This document shows, piece after piece, positions 1-7,324 of a stretch of DNA of 64,000 bases (position 1 is its first letter; each line of letters opens with the position of its first letter). The position numbers were made by a program, and so were the translations under genes. The notes beneath the pieces are model-generated. The model searched no databases. It was not told the origin of the DNA and saw nothing but the letters and a program-made list of their open reading frames with translations. Source of the DNA: Falsiroseomonas sp051433195 (lineage in GTDB: Bacteria; Pseudomonadota; Alphaproteobacteria; Acetobacterales; Acetobacteraceae); NCBI RefSeq assembly GCF_051433195.1, contig NZ_JBHMFT010000002.1:62001-126000 (forward strand). The letters run 5' to 3'.

Positions 1-1
1 G

Positions 2-1006
2 GTCCTGCAGCATATCGCTGGCGAAGGTGCCTTGCTGATCGTCGCCGGGGTCGGCTGGCGGGATGGCGTGGTCGGCGTCATCAAGTTCGGCACCGACCTT
101 GCCTCCCCGGCCGGCTTCGCGCTGCGCACCGGCGCGCCCGTCATCTCGAACCACCTGGGCGGGGAGGGGCGCTTCCGCACGCCGCAGATCATGGTGGAAC
201 ACGGCGTCCGCCGTGCGGTGAACGTGCTGATCCGCGGCGAGGCCGGCGCACCGCCCTTCGGCGTGCTGGAGGTCGACAGCCAGGACGAGGAGGAGGAGTT
301 CTCCGACAGCGACGTCGATTTCCTCCAGGCGCTGGCCAACGTCATGGGCCTCGCCATCGACCGCGAACGCGATCGCCGCGACCGCGACCTGCTGACGCGG
401 GAGGCGCATCACCGCGTCAAGAACAGCCTGCAGATCGCCCAGACCCTGCTGCGGCTGCAACTGCGGGAAGTCGAGGATCCGGAAGCCCGCCTGCAACTGG
501 AACAGGCTGCCCGCCGCATCATGACGATCGGCGCGGTGCATGAGCGCCTGTTCTCCGGCCCCGCCATCGGCCAGGTCTCGGTCGGCACCTACCTGCGCGG
601 CCTGATCGAGGATCTGCGCAATTCGCTCGGCGTCGGTGATTCGGAACGGCCGCTGGAGCTGGAGCTCACCGAGGCCAGCGAGGCCGAGGTCTGGGACGGG
701 GACCGGGTGACGACGCTCGGCCTGGTGGTCACGGAACTGGTGACCAATGCCTTCAAATATGGCCGCGACGGCGTGGTGGTGCGGCTCGATATCGGCGGGC
801 TGGATGGTGCTGGCACGCTGGCGGTGGAGGATGGCGGCGAGGGCCCGCCGAAGGACTATGACAAGGTGAAGGGCCGCGGCCTCGGCATGCGCATCCTGTC
901 CACCCTGCTGCGCGGTGGCGGGCTGGTGGCGCAATGGCCGCCGGGCGAGCGGTTCCGCTTCGTCGCCACCCTGGCGCCGCCACAGATCCCGACGCCGGGG
1001 CAGTAG
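2..1006 (+). CDS. GAF / HWE-type sensor histidine kinase, 5' end outside the window
   Basis: The reading frame is open from base 2 with no convincing start, so the gene begins upstream; about 334 residues are visible. The first ~110 look like a GAF sensor domain ending at a run of acidic residues. A HisKA_2-type phosphoacceptor helix follows, with the His in the motif EAHHRVKNSLQ. The HATPase domain shows the N box (TELVTNAFKYG) and a glycine-rich GLGMRIL. Such kinases autophosphorylate and feed a response regulator, often in general stress or light/redox signalling. The partner is not in the window. The stop lies just before the end of the opposite-strand YnbA-like gene, so the two genes converge. 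Confidence 0.85.
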   Translation, partial: VLQHIAGEGALLIVAGVGWRDGVVGVIKFGTDLASPAGFALRTGAPVISNHLGGEGRFRTPQIMVEHGVRRAVNVLIRGEAGAPPFGVLEVDSQDEEEEFSDSDVDFLQALANVMGLAIDRERDRRDRDLLTREAHHRVKNSLQIAQTLLRLQLREVEDPEARLQLEQAARRIMTIGAVHERLFSGPAIGQVSVGTYLRGLIEDLRNSLGVGDSERPLELELTEASEAEVWDGDRVTTLGLVVTELVTNAFKYGRDGVVVRLDIGGLDGAGTLAVEDGGEGPPKDYDKVKGRGLGMRILSTLLRGGGLVAQWPPGERFRFVATLAPPQIPTPGQ

Positions 1007-1007
1007 G

Positions 1008-1586
1008 CTACCGCAGCCCGGCGCGCACGCGGTTCACGGTGGTCGCGGCCAGCAGCAGGGCCAGGATCGGCATGATCCAGAAGGCCGCCCCGGGCAGCGG
1101 CCCGGCCAGGCCGATCCACAGGCCGAGCGCGCCGAAGACCAGCGCGCGGTCGCTCTTGCCCAGCGGCCCGTCGTAGCGTCGCTCCGCCCCCAGCACGCCG
1201 GCGAATTCGGAGACGACGGACAGCACCACCACGGCGCCGACCCAGCCCGGCCCGAAAGGCGCGACCAGGGCGAAGGGGGCGTACAGCGCGGCGTCGGAGA
1301 CCACGTCGCCCAGTTCGTTGAGGTAGGCGCCGAGCCGGCTTTTCTGGCCGTGCTCCCGCGCCAGCATGCCATCCACGGCATTCAGCCCCATCCGCAGCAG
1401 CAGCCACAGCGGCACCAGCAGGAACCAGGCATGGCTCCGCGTCGCCAGCAGCAGCGCGCCGAGTGCCACGGAGCCGAGGGCGGCCGCCAGCGTCACCTGG
1501 TTCGCGGTGATGCCGGCGGCGGCCATGCGGCCGACCATCGGCCGCAGCAGCGCCTGGAAGCGGGGTTTCAGCTCATACAGGGTCAT
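1008..1586 (-). CDS. ynbA: CDP-alcohol phosphatidyltransferase, YnbA-like
   Basis: A 192-residue integral membrane protein of the CDP-alcohol phosphatidyltransferase family, which swaps the CMP of a CDP-lipid for an alcohol. The motif is visible as NAVDGMLAR, then G, N and D at the usual spacing. Two positions that are Asp in most of the family are Asn here. As I recall, Escherichia coli YnbA has the same change, and the start MTLYELKP and the GKSDRA segment also resemble it. The ATG overlaps the stop of the PlsC-like gene (ATGA, 1583-1586), so translation is coupled. It is the last of three genes; the real head-group acceptor is unknown. Confidence 0.85.
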   Translation of the reverse strand: MTLYELKPRFQALLRPMVGRMAAAGITANQVTLAAALGSVALGALLLATRSHAWFLLVPLWLLLRMGLNAVDGMLAREHGQKSRLGAYLNELGDVVSDAALYAPFALVAPFGPGWVGAVVVLSVVSEFAGVLGAERRYDGPLGKSDRALVFGALGLWIGLAGPLPGAAFWIMPILALLLAATTVNRVRAGLR

Positions 1587-2299
1587 CTCGGAGCCAACGC
1601 CCGCACGGCATCCTCGCAGCGCGAAGCGACCTGCGCCCAGCCGGCGCGGTCCTGCGACGTGTCGGCGAAGCTGAGCGGCGCGCCGATGTGCAGGCGCAGG
1701 CGGCCCGGCTTCGGCAGGCGGGCCTGCGGCGGCCAGGCGGCGTGCGCGCCTTCCAGCCAGCACGGCACCACCGGCACGGCGGACCCCGCGACGAAGGCGC
1801 CGAGGCCGGGCTGGAAGGCAGCCATGTGGCCGTCGCGGGACCGGGTGCCCTCGGGAAACAGGATGTAGACCAGCGCATCCTCCTCCAGCCGCGTGCGCAG
1901 CGTCACCAGATCCTTCATGCGGGTCCTGCGGCGCCAGACCGGCAGGGCGTTGATCGCATAGGCGGCGAAGGCGGCCATCGGCGTCGAGGTGAAGAAGGTA
2001 TCGCCCGCCGCCAGCGCATGCGCGCGCCGTGCCGCGGGCCCGCGCAGCGCCGCCGCGACGGCCAGCGCATCGAGGTGGCTCGAATGGTTCGCGACCATGA
2101 CATAGGGCGGTGCCGCGGGCAGGTGTTCGCGCCCCGTCACCTCCAGCCGGTGCATCGCCGCCATGTAGAAGCGCACCAGGCGCCGCCAGCCACCCTGCAG
2201 CAGCGTGCCGACCAGCCCGGCCTCCCGACCATGGCTGCGCAGGCGTTCCGCCGTGGGCAGGCCGAGGTCGCGGGCCGGCCTGATCTGCCAGTCCGTCAT
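1583..2299 (-). CDS. plsC: 1-acyl-glycerol-3-phosphate acyltransferase (PlsC-like)
   Basis: A 238-residue acyltransferase expected to move an acyl chain onto lysophosphatidate or a related lysolipid at the inner membrane. It has the catalytic motif NHSSHLD (H-x4-D) and the substrate motif FPEGTRS. It starts and ends in 4-base ATGA overlaps with the CdsA-like gene upstream and the YnbA-like gene downstream. The three steps, acylation, CDP activation and head-group transfer, therefore sit in one transcript. This arrangement favours a dedicated phospholipid-like product over a housekeeping plsC, but a housekeeping role cannot be excluded. Confidence 0.88.
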   Translation of the reverse strand: MTDWQIRPARDLGLPTAERLRSHGREAGLVGTLLQGGWRRLVRFYMAAMHRLEVTGREHLPAAPPYVMVANHSSHLDALAVAAALRGPAARRAHALAAGDTFFTSTPMAAFAAYAINALPVWRRRTRMKDLVTLRTRLEEDALVYILFPEGTRSRDGHMAAFQPGLGAFVAGSAVPVVPCWLEGAHAAWPPQARLPKPGRLRLHIGAPLSFADTSQDRAGWAQVASRCEDAVRALAPR

Positions 2300-3279
2300 G
2301 GGCCACCGGTCAGGATGCGCGTCGGCGCATCCAGGCCCCAGCCGATGTAGAACTGGATCAGGTGGAAGGTCGCCGGCGCCACCAGCAGCAGGCTGTTGAA
2401 GCGATCCAGGATGCCACCATGGCCGGGCAACAGCACGCCCATGTCCTTGATGCCGATGTCGCGCTTGATCGAGGACAGCATCAGGTCGCCGGCCTGCCCG
2501 CCGATGCTGACCAGCGCACCGAGCAGGACCAGCTTCCAAGGGCTGTCCATCGGCGTGCCCTCGAAGATCAGCCCGGCAACGTAGGCGACCAGCAGCGTGG
2601 TGCAGACCAGGGCACCGAGCGCGCCGGAGATGGTCTTGTTCGGGCTGGTCGCCGGCAGCAGCTTCGCGCCCCCGATCAGCTTGCCGCTGGTGAAGGCCGC
2701 CACGTCGTTCAGCCCGACGGCGAGCACCAGCAGCAGCAGCAGCGGCCGGTAGTTTGGATCGTTCGCCATGTAGCCGAGATGCGCGAGCCCGGCGCCGAAC
2801 AGCATGTAGGCGAAGATCGCCAGCGCCGTGCGCTGGATGTAGCCGGCGGGCCGGTCCAGCGGGATGGAGGCGACGGCGATGATCGTCACCGTCAGCGGCC
2901 ACAGCGCGACGAAAAAGCCGTACCAGTGGTCCAGCGCCGCGAAGTTCGCGGCCAGGATGCCGATGGCGACGACGGCGACCAGCAGGTATTCGCGGAACAG
3001 CCCTGTGGCGCGGTCATACTCCCGCAGGCAGGCCAGGCCGAGCAGCGTGACGGCGGCGATGGTGAAGACGCGTCCGGCCAGGATCGGCGCCATGATCAGC
3101 GGCAGCAGCACCGCCCAGGACCCCAGCCGCAGCCACAATTCGCGCAGCAAGGCCGGGCTGGCGCGGCCGGTGACGGACAGCGTGCCGATCACCGTCGCGG
3201 CCAGCAGCAGGATGCCGATGGTGGCGCCGACCAGCCCGCGCGTGACCGGATGGCCGAAGGCGATGTCCCAGCCACTCAT
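2296..3279 (-). CDS. ynbB: phosphatidate cytidylyltransferase (CdsA / YnbB-like)
   Basis: A 327-residue polytopic membrane protein with many hydrophobic segments and the C-terminal CDP-diacylglycerol synthase region (NKTISGALGA, then KRDIGIKDMGVLLPGHGGILDR). It should make CDP-diacylglycerol from phosphatidate and CTP. It is the first gene of the coupled three-gene set with the PlsC-like and YnbA-like genes. That pairing is why I prefer the YnbB label over the essential cdsA; the essential copy usually sits with uppS and dxr, which are absent here. Confidence 0.85.
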   Translation of the reverse strand: MSGWDIAFGHPVTRGLVGATIGILLLAATVIGTLSVTGRASPALLRELWLRLGSWAVLLPLIMAPILAGRVFTIAAVTLLGLACLREYDRATGLFREYLLVAVVAIGILAANFAALDHWYGFFVALWPLTVTIIAVASIPLDRPAGYIQRTALAIFAYMLFGAGLAHLGYMANDPNYRPLLLLLVLAVGLNDVAAFTSGKLIGGAKLLPATSPNKTISGALGALVCTTLLVAYVAGLIFEGTPMDSPWKLVLLGALVSIGGQAGDLMLSSIKRDIGIKDMGVLLPGHGGILDRFNSLLLVAPATFHLIQFYIGWGLDAPTRILTGGP

Positions 3280-3320
3280 CCCGCGTCGAGTCCCCTGATC
3301 GCCGCCCGACCATGACGGAG

Positions 3321-3347
3321 CCGGCGCGGCGGGGGAAGCGCCGCCGG
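3321..3347 (-). terminator. hairpin between the amidohydrolase gene and the ynbB-like gene
   Basis: On the minus strand, arms CCGGCGGCG and CGCCGCGCCGG pair over nine bases with one bulged G around a TTCCCC loop. It lies after the amidohydrolase stop and before the CdsA-like start. There is no T-tract, so it may be a weak terminator or only a processing structure. Confidence 0.4.
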
Positions 3348-3360
3348 TTTCACCTTCGTT

Positions 3361-4902
3361 TCAGTCGGCTGCGCGCCCGATCAGGCGGTTGAGACCGAGA
3401 TCCTGGCGGGACAGGCGCGCCGTCGCCTCCAGCAGCGGCGCGATGGCCGGCGCCTGGGTGGCGACCAGCGCGGCATAGTCGGCCTCCACCTGCTGCATCA
3501 CCTCGGCGAGTTCCATGCGGAAGGCGGCTTCGTCCACCATGGTCAGGCGGCCGCCGCGCAGCACGATGCGGCCATCGACCAGCACCGTGTCCACGCCGCG
3601 CCCGGTCTCGGAGAACACCATCTGCCGTGCCGCGCTGCCGAGCGGCTGCCAGGCGAGATCGTCCAGGTTCAGCAGCGTGAGGTCCGCCTTCATCCCTGGC
3701 ACGATGGCACCGACCTGCCCCTCCAGCCCCACCGCACGCGCGCCGCCGGTGGTGGCGGCCTCCACCGCATCGCAGGCCAGCGCACCGCCGGGATTCGCGT
3801 CGCCGCCGGCCGACAACAGGCAGAACATCTTCATGGCCTGGAACAGGTTCTGGCAGTCGGAGCAGCTGTTGTTGTCACAGCCCAGCGCCAGCCGCACGCC
3901 GTGGCGCTTGAAGTCGGCCAGCGGCGCGACGCCGTTCTTGAGCTTCAGATTGGCCAGCGGGTTGTGCACCACGCCCGCCCCGGCGCGCGCCACAAGCTCG
4001 ATCTCCTCCGGCGTGATGTAGATGGCGTGCGCCAGCGTGGTTCGCGGCGTCAGCAGCCCGACGGCCGCCATGTGCCGCACCAGCGACCCGCCATCGGCGC
4101 CGTATTCGCGCCGCGCCTTCGCCAGCTGTGCGCGTGTCTCATACACATGCGTCAGCACCGGCAGCCCGTGCAACTCCGACAGCTCCGCGATGCCTTCCAG
4201 CAGCCGGCGGGAGGACCGCTGCGGGCCGGAGGGGCTGAGGGCCCAGTGCAGCCGCGGCGGCAGCGGCGACAGGCGGGCGATCTGCGCCGCGACGAAAGCG
4301 AGGTCCGCCGCCGGGTCGCCCGGCTTGCCGGTGACCAGCGCCGCCACCTCCGGCGTCATCTCCGGCAGGAAGGGCGCGATATCCAGGTCCGGCACGTCCC
4401 GCACGGCAATCGAGAACACCACGCGGATGCCGACCTCGGCATAGGCGGACAGGATGATGTCCAGCGTCTCCTCATCCTGCGGCACCAGGCTGTTCATGTC
4501 CTGGATGGTGGTGATGCCGTTGCGCAGGCACTCCATGGCGCCGAGCAGAGAGCGCGCGCGCAACTCCGCCCTGGACCTGCGGCCCCAATAGGCCGGCTGG
4601 GAATGCAGCGCCCAGACGTCGAAGGGCATGTCCTCGAAGCGGCCCTTCAGCAGCGTGTCGTAGGAATGGTAATGCGCGCTGACCAGGCCCGGGATCAGCA
4701 GGCGGCCGGAGGCTTCCAGCTCCTCCGTCCCGATCGGCACCTCCAGCGGCGGGCCGCCGGGTTCGGACACCGCGACGATGCGATCCTCCCGGATCAGCAC
4801 GTCCCGCACCGGCGGGCGGTGCGGATCGCAGCCCGGCACCCAGGCGCGCGCGCCGCGGATCAGCATCGTGCCGTGCGCGTGGGCTTCCAGCGTGCCGGGC
4901 AT
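3361..4902 (-). CDS. metal-dependent amidohydrolase (TrzN/AtzA/cytosine-deaminase-like)
   Basis: A 513-residue amidohydrolase-superfamily protein. The first metal-ligand pair is H77 and H79 in SAHYHS. Further ligands are likely the His in LTHVYET, the His in LAHAIYI and the Asp in GCDNNSCSD. A composite beta-sandwich is formed by the N and C termini (ADLTLLNLDD). The family deaminates or dechlorinates nucleobase-like or triazine rings, or hydrolyses guanidines. The start ATG at 4902 lies 5 bases after the stop of an NMT1/THI5-type binding protein, so the two are probably cotranscribed and a pyrimidine-like substrate is a reasonable guess. The substrate cannot be read from sequence. Confidence 0.85.
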   Translation of the reverse strand: MPGTLEAHAHGTMLIRGARAWVPGCDPHRPPVRDVLIREDRIVAVSEPGGPPLEVPIGTEELEASGRLLIPGLVSAHYHSYDTLLKGRFEDMPFDVWALHSQPAYWGRRSRAELRARSLLGAMECLRNGITTIQDMNSLVPQDEETLDIILSAYAEVGIRVVFSIAVRDVPDLDIAPFLPEMTPEVAALVTGKPGDPAADLAFVAAQIARLSPLPPRLHWALSPSGPQRSSRRLLEGIAELSELHGLPVLTHVYETRAQLAKARREYGADGGSLVRHMAAVGLLTPRTTLAHAIYITPEEIELVARAGAGVVHNPLANLKLKNGVAPLADFKRHGVRLALGCDNNSCSDCQNLFQAMKMFCLLSAGGDANPGGALACDAVEAATTGGARAVGLEGQVGAIVPGMKADLTLLNLDDLAWQPLGSAARQMVFSETGRGVDTVLVDGRIVLRGGRLTMVDEAAFRMELAEVMQQVEADYAALVATQAPAIAPLLEATARLSRQDLGLNRLIGRAAD

Positions 4903-4907
4903 TGGTG

Positions 4908-5939
4908 TCAGGCCCGTGCCGGCGGCAGCTCGCGCTGGTCGCGCGCCGGCAGGAAGGCGCGGCTGAACACCTGGGCCGGCGTCGGCGTGCGCGGCAGGCC
5001 GAACACCTCCACCGTCTGCGCGATGGCGCGGGTCAGGCGCGCATCGTCCAGGTCGCCGGCGCCGAGCTGCATGGTCTCCGGCACCGCCATCACCGCGCGC
5101 CAGGCGAATTCGATGCGCTGGCGCTCGACCTCGACATTGATGGTCGCCTCGACCCGCTGCATCAACTGCGCCCCCATGGCCGGGTTGCGGCCGACCTCGA
5201 TCATGGCCCGGTTGATCGCGGCCACAAGCCCCCGCACCGCGTTCGGATTGTCCCGCGCCAGCCTTTGGGAGACCATGACGCCGTTCGAATAGGCCTCGAT
5301 CCCCGAATCCGCGAACATGAACCAGCGGAAGTCGCGGTCCGGATTGAGGCCGAGGCCGACCAGGTTGGAATGGCTGGTCAGGCTGAACGCCGTCACCGCA
5401 TCCACCTGGCCGCGGATCAGCATCGGCTCCTGCAGCGTGGGCGACATGTTGACGATCTCGACCTTCGAGGCGTCGACGCCCGACAGCCGCGCCAGCAGCG
5501 GCCACAGCAGGATGGCGGACGACCCGGTCGGCCCGCCGAGCTTGCGGCCCTGCAGGTCGGCCAGCGTCTTGATCGGCCCGTCCGCCTTGGTCAGCACGGC
5601 GAAGGGGCCCTTGTTGTAGATCTGGTAGACCATCAGCGGCTGTTCGCCGGGCCGGTTGGCTGCCTGCTGGATGATCGCGTTCATGTCGCCGAAGCCTGCG
5701 TCATAGGCATTCGACATGACGCGGGTGATGGTGCCGGCGGAGCCGTCGCCCTGGTCGATCGTCACCTCCAGCCCCGCCTCGCGGAACCAGCCGCGCTCCC
5801 GGGCCAGGTAGAACCAGGAATGGATGCCCTGGAAGCGCCAGTCCAGCGTGAAGCGGATGGGCGTGAGGCTCTGGGCGAGGGCGGGGGCGGCCAGCAGCGT
5901 GGGGCCGGCGGCGAGCAGCGTGCGGCGCGAAAGACGCAT
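4908..5939 (-). CDS. ABC transporter substrate-binding protein, NMT1/THI5 (SsuA/ThiY) family
   Basis: A 343-residue periplasmic binding protein. A twin-arginine-like signal (MRLSRRTLLAAG) ends in PALAQ. The mature protein opens with IRFTLDWRFQGIHS, the family's usual start, and has the GWFREAGLEV segment. Relatives bind pyrimidines (thiamine precursors), sulfonates or nitrate. No permease or ATPase gene is adjacent, so membrane partners must be elsewhere; the orphan ATPase at 10017-11126 is one candidate but nothing here proves it. It is the first gene of a two-gene unit with the amidohydrolase. Confidence 0.85.
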   Translation of the reverse strand: MRLSRRTLLAAGPTLLAAPALAQSLTPIRFTLDWRFQGIHSWFYLARERGWFREAGLEVTIDQGDGSAGTITRVMSNAYDAGFGDMNAIIQQAANRPGEQPLMVYQIYNKGPFAVLTKADGPIKTLADLQGRKLGGPTGSSAILLWPLLARLSGVDASKVEIVNMSPTLQEPMLIRGQVDAVTAFSLTSHSNLVGLGLNPDRDFRWFMFADSGIEAYSNGVMVSQRLARDNPNAVRGLVAAINRAMIEVGRNPAMGAQLMQRVEATINVEVERQRIEFAWRAVMAVPETMQLGAGDLDDARLTRAIAQTVEVFGLPRTPTPAQVFSRAFLPARDQRELPPARA

Positions 5940-5951
5940 CGGGGGAGGTCC

Positions 5952-5985
5952 TTGCAGGGCGGGATAGCTGATGGAGGCCCTGCAA
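5952..5985. promoter_or_regulatory. perfect 9-bp inverted repeat between divergent genes
   Basis: TTGCAGGGC (5952-5960) and its exact complement GCCCTGCAA (5977-5985) are separated by 16 bases. They lie in the 113-base gap between the divergent binding-protein gene and the SDR gene. The spacing suits a dimeric repressor or a leader hairpin for the minus-strand gene, whose start is 13 bases away. Confidence 0.4.
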
Positions 5986-6052
5986 TGTTTGGGCCAGCTT
6001 GCGGCACCGCGGCGTCCCCCACATCCTGGTCCTTCCCCGAAGGAGTGCCCCG

Positions 6053-6808
6053 ATGCCGAGCCGCCCCCGTACCATCCTGGTCACCGGTGCCGCGACCGGC
6101 ATCGGCGCCGCCTGCTGCCGCGCGCTGGCCGGGCCGGGCACCGCCATCCTGGTGCACACCCGCCGCAATGCGGAGGGTGCGGAGCGCACCGCCGGCGCGG
6201 TGCGCGAGGCCGGCGGGCTGGCCGAGGTGGCGCTCGGCGACATCGGGGAGGCCGGGACGCCCGCGGCGCTGGTGGCGCAGGCCGTGGCGCGCTTCGGCTG
6301 GCTGGACGTCGTCGTGGCCAATGCCGGCTTCGCCGACCGCACGCCGGTCGCCGACCTGACCGATGCCGGCTTCGCGAAATCCATGGACACCGTGCTGTGG
6401 GCCTTCCTGCGGCTGGCCCGTGCCGCCCTGCCGGTGCTGGCGGCGGGCGAGGCGCCGCGCCTCGTCGCCATCTCCTCCTTCGTCGCGCATGTCTTCCGCA
6501 CCGATGCCACGCTGTTCCCGGCGACCGCGGCCGCCAAGGCGGGGGTGGAGGCCCTGGTGCGGTCCCTGGCGGTGGAGGCGGCGAAATCCGGCACCACCGT
6601 CAACGCCGTCGCCCCCGGCTTCACCCAGAAGGACGCCGGCGGCCATTCCGCGCTGAGCCCGGCGCAGTGGGATGCCGTGCGCGCGCGCATCCCGCTCGGC
6701 CGGCTCGGCACGCCGGAGGATGTGGCGCGGGCGGTCGCCTACCTCGCCTCGCCCGGCGCCGGCTATGTCACCGGCCAGGTGCTGCATGTGAATGGCGGGC
6801 TGGTCTGA
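6053..6808 (+). CDS. short-chain dehydrogenase/reductase family protein
   Basis: A 251-residue SDR. I chose the ATG at 6053 because a clear AAGGAG lies just upstream. The cofactor motif TGAATGIG (residues ~10-17) and the structural VVANAG are intact, and the catalytic-region Ser is in VAISSF. The active-site Tyr expected four residues before the Lys is missing: the stretch reads FPATAAAKAG, with Thr at that position. The C-terminal YVTGQVLHVNGG is typical. It may be a non-canonical or inactive SDR. A small monooxygenase-fold gene follows after 61 bases and is probably cotranscribed. Confidence 0.85.
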   Translation: MPSRPRTILVTGAATGIGAACCRALAGPGTAILVHTRRNAEGAERTAGAVREAGGLAEVALGDIGEAGTPAALVAQAVARFGWLDVVVANAGFADRTPVADLTDAGFAKSMDTVLWAFLRLARAALPVLAAGEAPRLVAISSFVAHVFRTDATLFPATAAAKAGVEALVRSLAVEAAKSGTTVNAVAPGFTQKDAGGHSALSPAQWDAVRARIPLGRLGTPEDVARAVAYLASPGAGYVTGQVLHVNGGLV

Positions 6809-6869
6809 CCCGGTTGACGCCCCACCCCCTCGCGGCGGACCCTGCCGGCCCAACCAGGGAAACGCCCCG

Positions 6870-7181
6870 ATGATCCATGTGCTCGCCATCATCACCACGA
6901 AGCCCGGGATGCGGGAGGCGGTGCTGACGGAGATGCGCGCCAACATCCCCGCCGTTCTGGCCGAGGATGGCTGCATCGAATACGGCCCGGCGATCGATGC
7001 GGAAGGCATCGGCCGCATCCAGACCCCGCTCGGCCCGGACAGCTTCGTGGTGGTGGAGAAGTGGGAAAGCCCCGCCGCACTCGCCGCGCACGGCGCCGCG
7101 CCCCACATGGCGGCCTATGCGGCGAAGACGCGGGAGATGGTGGCCAGCCGCGTCATCCACGTGCTGTCGCCGGCAGCCTGA
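6870..7181 (+). CDS. antibiotic biosynthesis monooxygenase (ABM)-fold protein
   Basis: A 103-residue protein with the dimeric alpha/beta-barrel signature: MIHVLAIITTKPGM at the N terminus, a central EDGCIEYG, then FVVVEKWES and HMAAYAAKT. Members include quinol monooxygenase YgiN, heme-degrading enzymes and autoinducer-processing proteins; I cannot tell which applies. It starts at the ATG at 6870 behind AGGGAAA and follows the SDR gene on the same strand. A dispersed repeat copy begins at its TGA stop. Confidence 0.8.
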   Translation: MIHVLAIITTKPGMREAVLTEMRANIPAVLAEDGCIEYGPAIDAEGIGRIQTPLGPDSFVVVEKWESPAALAAHGAAPHMAAYAAKTREMVASRVIHVLSPAA

Positions 7182-7305
7182 TACCGGCCGTGGAAATGCT
7201 GGCGCATTCCCACCCTCAGGCGCCGGCGCTTCGCTTGGCTCGCCGCACCGGCGGCGGGCCGCATTCGCGGCCTCGGCCGGCGGTGCCGGCCGCAGGTTGC
7301 CACGT
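7178..7305 (+). repeat. dispersed intergenic repeat, copy 1
   Basis: It starts at the stop of the ABM gene with CTGATACC and contains CCTCAGGCGCCGGCGC, TTGGCTCGCCGCA, GGGCCGCATTCGCGGCCTCG and CCGGCCGCAGGTTGCC. The same ordered blocks recur at 50999-51164, 56357-56518 (reverse) and 59575-59705. Internal hairpins are evident. It has no coding potential. Confidence 0.7.
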
Positions 7306-7324
7306 CCTGAGCCGAGCATGAGCG

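Noticed and set aside
5940..6052. Possible TPP riboswitch ahead of the NMT1/THI5-type binding protein
   Set aside because: The conserved CTGAGA and ACCTGAT thi-box elements are not present; only an inverted repeat is seen.
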